Origin: Membranipora membranacea
Lineage: Eukaryota > Bryozoa > Gymnolaemata > Cheilostomatida > Membraniporidae
Assembly: GCA_914767715.1 (NCBI GenBank)
Contig: OU612074.1
Location: 13,752,062-13,812,061, forward strand
Length of the DNA stretch: 60,000 nt
Reading direction: 5' to 3'
Shown here: positions 33,101-43,885 of the stretch, in pieces
Layout of the letters: the number at the start of each line of letters is the position of its first letter
Numbering within the stretch: the stretch's first letter is position 1
Notes under the pieces: model-generated
What the model saw: the letters and a program-made list of their open reading frames with translations, nothing else
Database searches by the model: none
What the model was told of the DNA's origin: nothing
Translations under genes and position numbers: made by a program

Positions 33101-35473
33101 ATGTTACACAGTAAACAGTCATAAGTAGAGTCCCTTTCCCAATCTTGCCCTCTTCCTTTTTTTTTGCTTTATTAGGTTTTATTTTATTTTGTTGTTGTAG
33201 TTTTTGTGTGTTTTTGTTTGGATCTATAATATGTAATAATATATATATGTAGTTGGTAAAAAGGTATAATATGATTTCTCAGTACGAAATATGATAGTAG
33301 TCTGCACTATCTGTTTGCCGCTATGTGACTGACTGGTTTCTGGCTGAGTCATGTCACTTATTTATACCTTTGTACTCCAACTACACGTAAAAATGGGAGT
33401 TGCCTTCATTTTATATGTGGTGAGGCAACTCCAAAGTAATATATGATGGCTATCAGAATTTGACTAATAATCAATATAACACTGTCATTGATCAGTCAGT
33501 CATTTTCCAACTTTTTGATATCGCAGATAGTCAGAGAGCAATGGTTATGATTGGGGACGCCGAGCCACACGCCCCTGGAGATTATCCTGCTTTGAGAAGG
33601 AGCTGGGGTGATATTGTTGGTGAAGCCATAGACTGGAGGGTCGAGGCTGATGAACTGGTGAAAATGGTAAGTGTAATCTCCGGAATCCTACATAAAACAT
33701 GGACACGCTACATATTAAATGAATGTTATGTGTATATACTATTGAATCATCATACTTGATTTGATAATAAAATGCATTGATCTCGCAGCCATCTGAGCAC
33801 TTGAACTAGATCTGAAAGAAGCATAACAAGATGAATTCTGACTTCTGAGAAACACTTTTAATGTAATGTGAAAGATTGAAGGTGATAAACATAGCGATCA
33901 ATGAGTTGTGCGTCAAACATTATGCAATATACAATTATACATCATACAATACATGCATGGCCTGGTTGCTGTTGGCCCAAGCGACCTTTCTCCCTCGGTC
34001 AGCTGGTCTTGAGAATATAGCAAAGCCAGAAATATGCTTTAGTAACATATTGTGTGACACTTATGATTGCAGGGATGCAGGATATATTCGGTACAAGCTG
34101 AGGGTGAATACTGTGATGATGAGACGACAGCTTTCTGGCAGGGACTGGCCTATAGATCATACGGACATCACCTTACCATGAAGAGTTTTAGTAACATATT
34201 TGATTTCATCATGGCTATAGCCTATAGGGAGCAGGGCGCTGATCAGTTAGAGGTGGGTGTAATCAGAATACCCACTGACATATATTCAATTCATATCAAT
34301 GTGATTACCTATTTGCAGCTTTCGTTAAGATTTAGATGTCTTTGAGTCTCTTTTGCTGTGTTCAGATCTCACATCGCAAACTGCTTTTCCTGAATTAACT
34401 GCTTCCTAAATTAACTCATGCTTGTATATAGGATTGATACTCTCGTAGCATTTCTATATGCGTTGGGAATCGAACACATCTTCATCCGAAAGGTTGAAGA
34501 TTTACCTTTTGAGTGGCGGCCGCTTTGCAATGTGTTATTGCCCTGGGGAATTAAGTGTAGGGTAATTGTTAGCAGAAATAAAACAAAAACACAGAGGTTT
34601 GGAATAAGAGGTCATAATGGTTATAAGATATTATCATTAGATTGATTCTTGTGTTGTATCCATCAAAATTTTATCCATAGGCTTACAGACAGGAAGTAAT
34701 GAAAAGAAGCCCAACAGGAGAGGGAGGATTAAATGATGACTTACATGCTTTGTTTGAAAGCCTTGCTGACAGTGATTCTCCTCCTGTAACTGTGGCTGCT
34801 TCAGTTTCAAAACCTACACCAACTACAGCGGCTAATACAGCTCCTACTTACAAGAAAGGTTGGTGCTTTGATTAATTATACTTGGCCAAGAAATACATGA
34901 TAACTTATCACATAACCCCATACACAATTTAAAAGCCTCTTCCTAATACTGTTGTGTTATTTGACATAGACTGAAGGATTAAATGTTATGGCCTGTTTTG
35001 TTCGGTTTGCACCCGGCCCAACTTATAGAGAGTAAAATTGTAAATCATTAACTCAAACCTTGTCTCATCCAGGGTCGGCGAAAAAGAGAACAGCCTCAAA
35101 GTTGTCAACAACACCAGCCAAGCGCCTAAAGATTAGCGTCAGCACAAAGCTTGGACGGAGAGCGGCGTCTATAACAGCAGCAGCAAGAATATCACAAATG
35201 TATGCGTCTGGTAAAAGAAAGTCTCTGTTGACAATAAAGAAGAACACTAAGGGGCGACAAACGGGTGAAAAAGGTGGTTTAAATTCACGCAAGAAGCCAA
35301 CAGCTTTTAGAAAATTGTCCACTGTGAAATCATCCACGAAGAAGAAAACAGAGAAACAGTCTGTAGATTTGAAGAAGAAAACAATGGTTAGGAAGAAACA
35401 CTTTTTACCAAGAAGAAGTCTGCCCAAGAAAGGCTCAAGCAAAAAGACAATCAAGAAAAAATCCAAGAAATAG
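30118..35473 (+). CDS. gene A: VWA-domain protein with lysine-rich C-terminal tail, 546 aa
   Basis: Eight coding exons: 30118-30217, 30659-30904, 31350-31552, 31922-32114, 33527-33666, 34073-34252, 34681-34858, 35073-35473. All are GT-AG and phase-consistent. Residues 1-140 form an N-terminal module I do not recognise (GFYQLTKPETIQAYKEIV). A von Willebrand A domain follows (about 142-345): MIDAS DTTPS at 150-154, HGGDW at 224-228 and MIGDAEPH at 255-262. Exon 7 encodes a Ser/Thr/Pro-rich linker. Exon 8 encodes a very basic tail (414-546) rich in Lys, Arg, Ser and Thr, resembling histone H1 tails, with a bipartite nuclear-localisation pattern KKR...KRLK at 417-433. No signal peptide or membrane segment is seen. 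VWA domains with MIDAS bind proteins in a metal-dependent way; a nuclear or nucleic-acid-linked role is my inference from the tail. Start chosen at MPADERF because it is conserved in gene B and follows a conserved acceptor. No AATAAA was found directly after the stop. Confidence 0.88.
32427..32462. repeat. 17-bp-arm palindrome in gene A intron 4
   Basis: AACCAGGGAGGGTGGGA and its exact complement are separated by CC. The corresponding part of gene B lacks it, so it arose or inserted after the duplication. Confidence 0.85.
32827..32915. repeat. 44-bp-arm palindrome in gene A intron 4
   Basis: Arms 32827-32870 and 32872-32915 are reverse complements with a single mismatch, around one central base. 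Gene B intron 4 shows no equivalent. Such near-perfect palindromes are unstable, so it is probably young. Confidence 0.9.
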
Positions 35474-36236
35474 ATTGGATAACAACCACAATGCAACTTT
35501 AATTTGCAATGCCCAGAGAGATCAGGTGAAACAACCGAGGCAAAAATTTACAATACAGATGTTTGCCGCTGACCCTGTTGTTGTTTTCGCGCATTTATTT
35601 ATGGGCCATATACTACCGCTGTGCCAACAATCACGATCCGTGATTACATTAATTTCTGTTTATTCAAGGAGTAACAGTTCCTCCTTGGTTTATGGTAGTC
35701 ATTTATTTCATTTAATAACCTTATTGCTTCTGAAACTACTTTTCTTCTTTGCCGTTGATATCAAATAGTGCCATATTTACTTTATAAATTCAAAGTATAA
35801 CCTTGCGTAGATGATAAATTATATTTCCATTTTTTCTGATTTTGCTTTAGTTCATTTCAAATGGAGGTCAGATAATGGTGATAAAATCCCGTATTTTAAT
35901 CAATTCAATTGAATCACATTTTCAACGCAACGCTTGTATCAAGCAGAAAACACCGTTGACAATACCAGCGGTGAAGGCCAATTCCAGCTATACAATGAAT
36001 TCTGACTTCTGAGAAACACTTTTAATGTAATGTGAAAGATTGAAGGTGATAAACATAGCGATCAATGAGTTGTGCGTCAAACATTATGCAATATACAATT
36101 ATACATCATACAATACATGCATGGCCTGGTTGCTGTTGGCCCAAGCGACCTTTCACCCTCTGTCAGCTGGTCTTGAGAATATAGCAAAGCCAGAAATATG
36201 CTTTAGTAACATATTGTGTGACACTTATGATTGCAG
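35474..36236 (+). other. gene A 3' region and duplicated intron
   Basis: Downstream of the gene A stop up to the duplicated exon 6. No separate gene. The sequence after the stop (ATTGGATAACAACCACAATG) is conserved downstream of A', of the relic exon at 42.5 kb and, displaced, of gene B, so it is probably 3' UTR. Confidence 0.55.
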
Positions 36237-37643
36237 GGATGCAGGATATATTCAGTACAAGCTGAGGGTAAATATAAATATTGTGATGATGAGACGACAG
36301 CTTTCTGGCAGGGACTTGCCTATAGATCATACGGACATCACCTTACCATGAAGAGTTTTAGTAACATATTTGATTTCATCATGGCTATAGCCTATAGAGA
36401 GCAGGGCGCTGATCAGTTAGAGGTGGGTGTAATCAGAATACCCACTGACATATATTCAATTCATATCAATGTGATTACCTATTTGCAGCTTTCGTTAAGA
36501 TTTAGATGTCTCTGAGTCTCTTTTGCTGTGTTCAGATCTCAAATAGCAAGCTGCTTTTCCTGAATTAAATGCTTTCTAAATTAACTCATGCTTGTATAAA
36601 GGATTGATACTCCTGTAAGATTTCTATATGCATCGGGAATTGAACACATCTTCATCCGAAAGGTTGAAGATTTACCTTTTGAGCGGCGGCCGCTTTGCAA
36701 TGCGTTATTGTCCTGGGGAATCAAGTGTAGGGTAATTGTTAGCAGAAATAAAACAAAAACACAGAGGTTTGGAATAAGAGGTCATAATGGTTATTAGATA
36801 TTATCATTAGATTGATTCTTGTGTTGTATCCATCAATATTTTATCCATAGGCTTACAGACAGGAAGTAATGAAAAGAAGCCCAACAGGAGAGGGAGGATT
36901 AAATGATGACTTACATGCTTTGTTTGAAAGCCTTGCTGACAGTGATTCTCCTCCTGTAACTGTGGCTGCTTCAGTTTCAAAACCTACACCAACTACAGCG
37001 GCTAATACAGCTCCTACTTACAAGAAAGGTTGGTGCTTTGATTAATTATACTTGGCCAAGAAATACATGATAACTTATCACATAACCCCATACACAATTT
37101 AAAAGCCTCTTCCTAATACTGTTGTGTTATTTGACATAGACTGAAGGATTAAATGTTATGGCCTGTTTTGTTCGGTTTGCACCCGGCCCAACTTATAGAG
37201 AGTAAAATTGTAAATCATTAACTCAAACCTTGTCTCATCCAGGGTCGGCGAAAAAGAGAACAGCCTCAAAGTTGTCAACAACACCAGCCAAGCGCCTAAA
37301 GATTAGCGTCAGCACAAAGCTTGGACGGAGAGCGGCGTCTATAACAGCAGCAGCAAGAATATCACAAATGTATGCGTCTGGTAAAAGAAAGTCTCTGTTG
37401 ACAATAAAGAAGAACACTAAGGGGCGACAAACGGGTGAAAAAGGTGGTTTAAATTCACGCAAGAAGCCAACAGCTTTTAGAAAATTGTCCACTGTGAAAT
37501 CATCCACGAAGAAGAAAACAGAGAAACAGTCTGTAGATTTGAAGAAGAAAACAATGGTTAGGAAGAAACACTTTTTACCAAGAAGAAGTCTGCCCAAGAA
37601 AGGCTCAAGCAAAAAGACAATCAAGAAAAAATCCAAGAAATAG
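36237..37643 (+). pseudogene. A': duplicated terminal exons 6-8 of gene A
   Basis: Exons at 36237-36422, 36851-37028 and 37243-37643 keep open frames and splice sites. Exon 8' encodes the same basic tail residue for residue. Exon 6' is 186 nt, with two extra residues (EGKYKYCDDE instead of EGEYCDDE), still in frame. Exons 1-5 are absent from this unit. It could be an alternative terminal cassette for gene A, because exon 5 and exon 6' have compatible phases, or simply extra 3' sequence. The first AATAAA after gene A lies beyond A' (38195-38200), so transcripts may reach it. Confidence 0.8.
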
Positions 37644-38194
37644 ATTGGATAACAACCACAATGCAACTTTAATTTGCAATGCCCAGAGAGATCAGGTGAA
37701 ACAACCGAGGCAAAAATTTACAATACAGATGTTTGCCGCTGACCCTGTTGTTGTTTTCGCGCATTTATTTATGGGCCATATACTACCGCTGTGCCAACAA
37801 TCACGATCTGTGATTACAGTAATTTCTGTTTATTCAAGGAGTAACAGTTCCTCCTTGGTTTATGGTAGTCATTTATTTCATTTAATAACCTTATTGCTTC
37901 TGAAACTACTTTTCTTCTTTGCCGTTGATATCAAATAGTGCCATATTTACTTTATAAATTCAAAGTATAACCTTGCGTAGATGATAAATTATATTTCCAT
38001 TTTTTCTGATTTTGCTTAAGTTCATTTCAAATGGAGGTCAGATAATGGTGATAAAATCCCGTATTTTAATCAATTCAATTGAATCACATTTTCAACGCAA
38101 CGCTTGTATCAAGCAGAAAACACCGTTGACAATACCAGCGGTGAAGGCCAATTCCAGCTATACAATGAAGCCTATAACAAGTTTGTCTTTCAAC

Positions 38195-38200
38195 AATAAA
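38195..38200 (+). terminator. possible polyadenylation signal for gene A/A'
   Basis: AATAAA about 550 bp after the exon 8' stop and 2.7 kb after the gene A stop. I saw none between the gene A stop and A'. Motif evidence only. Confidence 0.4.
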
Positions 38201-39197
38201 TATAAATATTTATGGTTGAAAATTTGAATGAGATAATATTTTGTCAGAGGCGATCCTTTCGAAATATCTAAGGCTGTAAACAAATAGTTTACTACAGAGT
38301 TATATATCAACCAATCAGAGCCTCTACAACATATAACGACTGAAACAAAAAGCGAGCAGTCTAACATATAATCTTTCTACACTAAACTTAAAATGATTGA
38401 GAGACATCCAAGCCAGCAGAGGTCACATTACAAGTCTATATCACTCACAAGTCCAATATGAAGAAATTTTGGGTTGAGGATTATTTTCCCGCACCAACAT
38501 AATGGTTTTTAGAATGTAATCCACAAAAGGTACAGGATTTTCAAAGTTATACGCATATTAATGCTGAGGGAAAAACTCAACAATCTAATCTCCACTGTAT
38601 ATATATCGGGCTTTATTTATTGATCACAAATCCTTTGATAATAAAATAAAAAAATCTACTAATGATCTTCAATCAGAAAAATGCGAAAAAAGTTTGCACT
38701 ATTTTGCATATTGAAATTAAAAAGAGAAACAAAAGCTCACATGTAACATAAAAATGGAGAGTTTGCCCTCAGTGCGGTGCGTGCCCTTGGTCTTGGTTTC
38801 TGGGCCAGTCGAGTTGACCTTCGAGGAACAGTTGTTGGTTTGTAACTTGCCATCACACCAGTAAGGCAGTGCTCTGTGTTATTTTCTCTATTACACAAGG
38901 TCAATAATAATGAAATGAGACCACAGGAATCACTGCTGTCTTGGCAAGCTTGTCAAACAGGCTAAGGCATCACTATGAAAAGAAGACAAACAGGTCGACT
39001 GTCTAACCAAACAGAGTGACAGATTTTTTCATGGAGTTAATAGAAGACAAGTCTAGACAAGCAATAGACAGAGGTCAGAGTGAATGCTTTTATTTATAGA
39101 TAATATATTATTATTATTATATGTTATTATAATGGAGTTTTCAATAGAGATGTCTAGACATTACAGACTGATATTTCAATCATAAAATCCAATTTCA
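38201..39197. other. spacer between A' and lectin 1
   Basis: No gene. Much of it is paralogous to 54830-55448 downstream of gene B. A minus-strand AATAAA (39089-39094) about 105 bp past the lectin 1 stop may end that transcript. Confidence 0.5.
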
Positions 39198-39995
39198 TTA
39201 TCTTGTTGTAAAGAGTTGTTCCAGCTGATGTTTCTCACAAACAAAGTTGCGTTGGGCAGCGCAGACGGCATCGTTCCACCTGTACGAATATATCACCCCT
39301 TCATTTTCATGGTCATCAATCAATTCCAAACAATTCTCATCGTCATTGCCTCCGTTATTATTCGGCTGTCCATATCCCCAATCCGTGTACAGAATCTCAG
39401 AATCGGTAACATCGCCTTTCCAAACCCATTTCCCGTCCTTCTTATAACCCCCTACCCAAGAAAACTTTCTCAACTCAGGGTGGTACGCCCGGAACCCAAA
39501 CATCCATGCAAGTTCATCAACAGTTTCCAGAATAGCAAGATAACCTCCCATTCGATGACAGAGTCCTTGCGCCTGAGCCCATGTCGCTGTTTGAGTTGTT
39601 ACAAACTTGTAGCAGGATGAGGAGTTGGCCAGTGGACTGGATATCCATCCATTCTCACAGCTTTGCACCAAACCTGGAAATAAACAAACCAATGACTGTT
39701 ATGAACTGCCAAATGATGATTGTGAATAAACTTGAGCTTTGTCACTATATGTAATGTTCTCAATTAACTACAAAAACCTTATAAAATGCTGGTTTTAAGA
39801 TTAGTGAAGTTTTCATCTGAATCACAACACTTACATTACTCGATATGAATTTTGTGCAGTAGGGCGTCGTCGGCAGAAAAGTGAAAAACTGACCCTATCG
39901 TCCTCAGCACCAATTTCTACAGATCAGGCTATAAGCACAGTGCAGACACAGTAATGATTCACTAGTTCTGCACGGTTTATTACATATATATATAC

Positions 39996-40059
<64 letters not shown>

Positions 40060-41032
40060 TTTTATTGTCAATCTATATTCATCTCTATGAATGTTATTTA
40101 TGCAGTGTCAGTTAAATGAAAAACTTAAAAAATAGGAAAAGCGGAGAGACAAAGAAAAAAATACCCTAGTAATAAAATCTGGTAGCACAACTCCTTGTTA
40201 TTCACAATTCTGCTAGACGAATTATATAATTTCTAGAGAACTTAACCGATTAAATCTATTTTCAGACTCAGAGAAAATACCGAGTAAAATATTATTATTA
40301 TATAATTTTCACCGGTTACCAACGGTGCTGGAAAACATGCAATCTACTCTGCAACGGTTTGCAAGTGCATGCCAGACCGTCCATAAACAATTTCACTCTA
40401 ATGTATGTTTGCCTCATTTGCCATTTATGAAAATGACTTGTTCTGTTGCCCTGTCCCCGTATTATATGCCCGGTCTGACTGACATACCGCCCTCGGCCTT
40501 AGTTAGGATATATATATATTATACTTTTTATATGTTAATCATGCTATAAACGGATGCACGTACTGCTTGAGAGGGCTCCGGAGTGCGCTGGTTATTATTA
40601 ACCATTTTAACTTGAGTGAGTAGACCTGTTTTAGTTCTAGATTAAATGCTTTTTATTGGGTACATTTTTAATGTGTTAGGACTCTGTCTCTTATTATACA
40701 AACAATTAAACTGGAATCATCGCTGCAAATCAACTTGAGTATTTAATTTAGTTAGGAGTATCAATAACGAGAAACATGTAAGAAATCACCATCACTCAAT
40801 ACTTGGTGCGCCCTGCGCTGGCCGTGCTACTTGATTAAACGTGGAACGGTCCCACCATCATTAAGGGTGCCTACCCACTACAAAATCAAGCAGAAGTGCT
40901 TTGATAGTAGTTGTTTGAAATGGGTAAGTTTGGTGGCTGATGAGCGTATCTGTATTGGTAAAGAGTTAAAAGTTGATAATATTACTTACCTGCTGTGAGC
41001 ACAGTGAGCGATAAGAGAGACCAAAGCCGCAT
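39198..41032 (-). CDS. lectin 1: secreted C-type lectin-domain protein, 172 aa
   Basis: Two exons on the minus strand: 40990-41032 (ATG and signal peptide) and 39198-39673, joined in phase across a GT-AG intron of about 1.3 kb. The first 14 residues (MRLWSLLSLTVLTA) look like a signal peptide, so it is probably secreted. The rest is one C-type lectin domain: SCYKF and LCHRMGGYLAIL near its start, and WVWKG, a QPN motif in the Ca2+/sugar-binding loop, ENCLEL, and WND then FVCE at the end. EPN or QPD are the classical mannose and galactose signatures; QPN is a variant, so I do not predict the sugar. The gene converges on gene A/A'. The intron is enlarged by a (TA)n tract and a 0.7-kb insertion absent from lectin 2. 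Confidence 0.9.
39838..40150 (-). repeat. (TA)n tract with LINE-like tail in the lectin 1 intron
   Basis: A TA dinucleotide array fills about 39987-40060. On the minus strand it is preceded by ATTGACAATAAAAGTATATA and further GACACTGCATAAATAACATT wording, like the LINE-like tails elsewhere in the window, so the TA array looks like an expanded element tail. The paralogous lectin 2 intron lacks about 240 bp of this stretch. Confidence 0.6.
40180..40881. mobile_element. 702-bp insertion in the lectin 1 intron
   Basis: The paralogous lectin 2 intron keeps a single AAAATC where this copy has AAAATC on both sides (40174-40179 and 40882-40887), consistent with a 6-bp target duplication. The ends are weakly inverted (TGGTAGCAC against TGGGTAGGCAC within the complement of the right end). 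It encodes nothing recognisable. Probably a non-autonomous DNA element. Confidence 0.5.
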
Positions 41033-42149
41033 GTCTGCGTCTGAGCAGTCTGATATCTGAAATGGAGTCCACTGAGACGACCAAACGCACCACTTCATCC
41101 TCGGGCAGCATGATAAGGAAATGCTGACGTGGTCTGTCACCTTCAGCATAACCTTGTTGTAAATCTTCTTTTCATCATATCACTTTGAAATTGGAATTCT
41201 GAAGATAGTTTTCCTTGTCACCCTGATCTGATTTAGCATCATAGGATGAGGATAGATGATGGTCTAAAAAGGGATTGTTTATCAAAGCAGATACTGGATA
41301 CTGTTCTGATAAATTTGAAAGTTATGATGAATTATATCATGTCAATAACAAAATAATATTCTAGGTTTTGGTGGGTTCTATTGAGATGATGTTCACAGTA
41401 CCGTACCATTGAGGTTTTGTAGCGCTCACTTTTATACTTTTTTAAATATTGGTTTGACATAGAAGTTTGTTTAAATTGAGCTGTTTGTGTTTCTACAACA
41501 AACGAAAAGAATTCAAAGTAATACTCTAGGTCTTGTAGATTTTATTGACTGCCTCAGAACAAGGAGTTGTTCAGATGTTCTCAGCCTATCTTGCTCCACA
41601 TCTTTCAATATTGAAAACTGCTGTCAAAAATGCAAGGAACCCGTAGACTAAATAATAAACCTAGACAGGACACTGCATGAACCATTAGCATTGAGCAAGG
41701 AGTTAAGTTAAGGAGTTAACTCCTTGCATTGAGGCACTGAGGCACAAACCAGGCCATTGTAATGGTAAAGACTCTATGCTAAATTTGTTTGCACTTTTAC
41801 TTCACGTCGTAGAAGCCGCCGAATCTTTTGAAATTTTCAAACCTAAGAAAATATCGAAAATAACACATTTATTTTACAGATCTTGTATCTACTGAGACAA
41901 TTGATGGTCACGCTGATCGAAAGCTGTTTCTGAGAGACATTAGATTAAGCATTTGGCATCTTTCTACTCACCTTGAAGGCTAAGTTAGGTTGTACTGTGC
42001 TAAAGAGTTCTATACCTTCCTCTGAGCTGGAGTTTAATAATTATGTAATATCCAGTATGCAATATGTAATAAAATGTAATCAGCTTGATGATGATGATAT
42101 CAAAAATAGGTAATCGATAATACTAATATCTAACAATTTTCCCTAGTAT
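41033..42149. other. 5' flank of lectin 1
   Basis: No gene seen. It aligns with 56356-56558 plus 57248-57948 beyond lectin 2, with the 0.69-kb element there missing here. A perfect 16-bp palindrome AAGGAGTTAACTCCTT lies at 41710-41725 and recurs at about 57724. Similarity between the two halves stops near 41934/57948, which marks the edge of the segmental duplication. Confidence 0.6.
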
Positions 42150-42567
42150 ACTGTTCATACTCTCCGACACAAACTAAAGCACCCAAAGATCACTGTCAGC
42201 ACTAAACTTGGACGAAGATCAGCATCTATTACAGCAACAGCAAGAATATCGGAAATATACGCCTCTGGTAAAATGACTCGTTTATCGACAAAAAAGAAAA
42301 ACACCGTGGGACATCAAACGGTTAAAATAAATTCTTCATCTGGGTATAAATTAAGTAAAACTAAAACCTGCCAATTTGCGTCTAGTACTGATTTATGTTT
42401 ATATGCGGGAAGACAACTGCGAAGTTATCCAAGATGAGGAATCTGGAGAAGGCCAAGAAGACTTTGAAGAAGAAAACACAGGCTGCGAATAAAGAAGCTG
42501 TAGCTAGAAGAAGCATACCTAAAGAAGATTCCAACAAAAAAACACCCGTGAAAAAACCCAAGAAATA
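42150..42567 (+). pseudogene. decayed exon 8 (basic tail) of a lost VWA-family copy
   Basis: Recognisable as the lysine-rich tail exon (PKITVSTKLGRR, ASITATARIS, YASGK), but with frame breaks and stops in the middle. The last part (KKTPVKKPKK, then TAG) is preserved and is followed by the usual post-stop sequence. It is clearly more diverged than A, A' and B. No other exon of this copy survives nearby. Confidence 0.85.
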
Positions 42568-43885
42568 GTTTGGATCACTCCCACAATGCCATTTCAACTC
42601 CCTTAGAGAAAAGGGCAATGCTGGGGGAAAAAGTAGCAAGAGGATTATACCAATGTTTACAACGAGCCTCGTTGCTACTCATTTTTGCACATATTTGCTA
42701 TACTGCTGTCTCAACCAGCTCAATCTGTGATAACACATGTACTTCTTTATATAATAGTAATATATATCATTTTACAATATTATTGTTTGTTTTAAATTAA
42801 TTCAAATGGTGTCAGTTAATCAAGTTAATCCAAAACATATTGTTTCTTTGATAAAAATATTTTCTCTTTTTATAATTTCTACTATCAAAGCACTTTAAAA
42901 TCTTATTTTTATTACTAGTGCATTATTTTTTCATGTCTCTCTTGGAGTTAATTTAACTGTCACAGCCTGCGAAACATTATAAAAAATGATTGTAGATTGA
43001 CAATAAAAAGTATATATTCATTTGACTTTCATTTGAATTGCGGAGAAATATTTATATATGTTAAACCAGTTGAAAATTCATTATTACATCTTAATTGCTG
43101 AATTTTCAGCCAAATCCCGCATATCTGAATCTAGTAGAAAGGAATTTTCGTTTTCGTCTCCTCCTCACACAAATACGAATTTCCACAACTGTATGCATTT
43201 TAGTATTCATGAAGCTTCAGCTTGGCTAGTGAACAATATAATATCTATCTTTTCTCACAGCCTTTATAAAATGGTTATAAAAGATAGACTACATCATATA
43301 TCAAAATAAAAATATGCGCACAATGACTGCAGCAACGTGACCAAAAATCCTGGATTTTGTTGTCTTAAATGAGCTACAAAACAAAATATAAGAAAGAAGG
43401 TGATTTTAAAAGGAGGGTATCAGCAGGGTGGGTAATAACTAATACATTTATTCCCATAGCAAATCTTATAATACTACATATATGAACCCTAGAGGAGTAG
43501 ATATCATCGTGAGTTAGCTAGTTTTGGGAACTTGTGGGCCTCTCTCAGAAATTATTCTGCATTGAAACCCTAAAATTAAGGGCTCTGGGGTATCCAAAAC
43601 ATATAACTCCAAAACCGTGATATTTAATTTTAAACCTTATCAAAACAAAAAAGCATTGTTATCATAGCTTGGAAGCATGATTATTAATAGGTACTGAAAA
43701 GGGATGGGGATTACCAAAATGTAGGCAGGCAGGCATGTCTTTAAACATTAAACGAAATACTACCATGCTTTATCAGAAAAGCAGAAGAGAAGAAAGTAGA
43801 ATTGGAAAAAGAGTAGAGTTGCAGCCCAGCAAATCAAATCATTCTGTTCAGCTCCTTGTTTTCAGAAGTAGATTTCATCTATCAT
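42568..43885. other. spacer with LINE-like tail, duplicated upstream of gene A
   Basis: No gene. A LINE-like 3' tail occupies about 42900-43016 (AAACATT, then GATTGACAATAAAAAGTATA). From about 43070 the sequence parallels 28470-29369. Confidence 0.55.

Larger units (their letters stand above)
33831..38164 (+). repeat. 2.17-kb tandem duplication covering gene A exons 6-8
   Basis: Unit 1 is 33831-35994 and unit 2 is 35995-38164. They are nearly identical, including the whole 137-residue open stretch around exon 8. Unit 2 has 6 extra nt in exon 6 and scattered substitutions. The unit starts at ATGAATTCTG and its end meets ATGAAGCC, so ATGAA is shared at the breakpoints; unequal exchange or template switching at this microhomology would explain it. 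Confidence 0.95.

Noticed and set aside
35065-35496. 143-codon minus-strand frame opposite gene A exon 8 (also at 37235-37666 and 53049-53411)
   Set aside because: Complement of a lysine-rich exon gives Phe/Leu-rich open frames; it is shared only because the exon is duplicated.
39216-39620. 134-codon plus-strand frame opposite lectin 1
   Set aside because: The minus-strand frame has a clear C-type lectin domain and a spliced signal peptide; the plus-strand frame is its complement.
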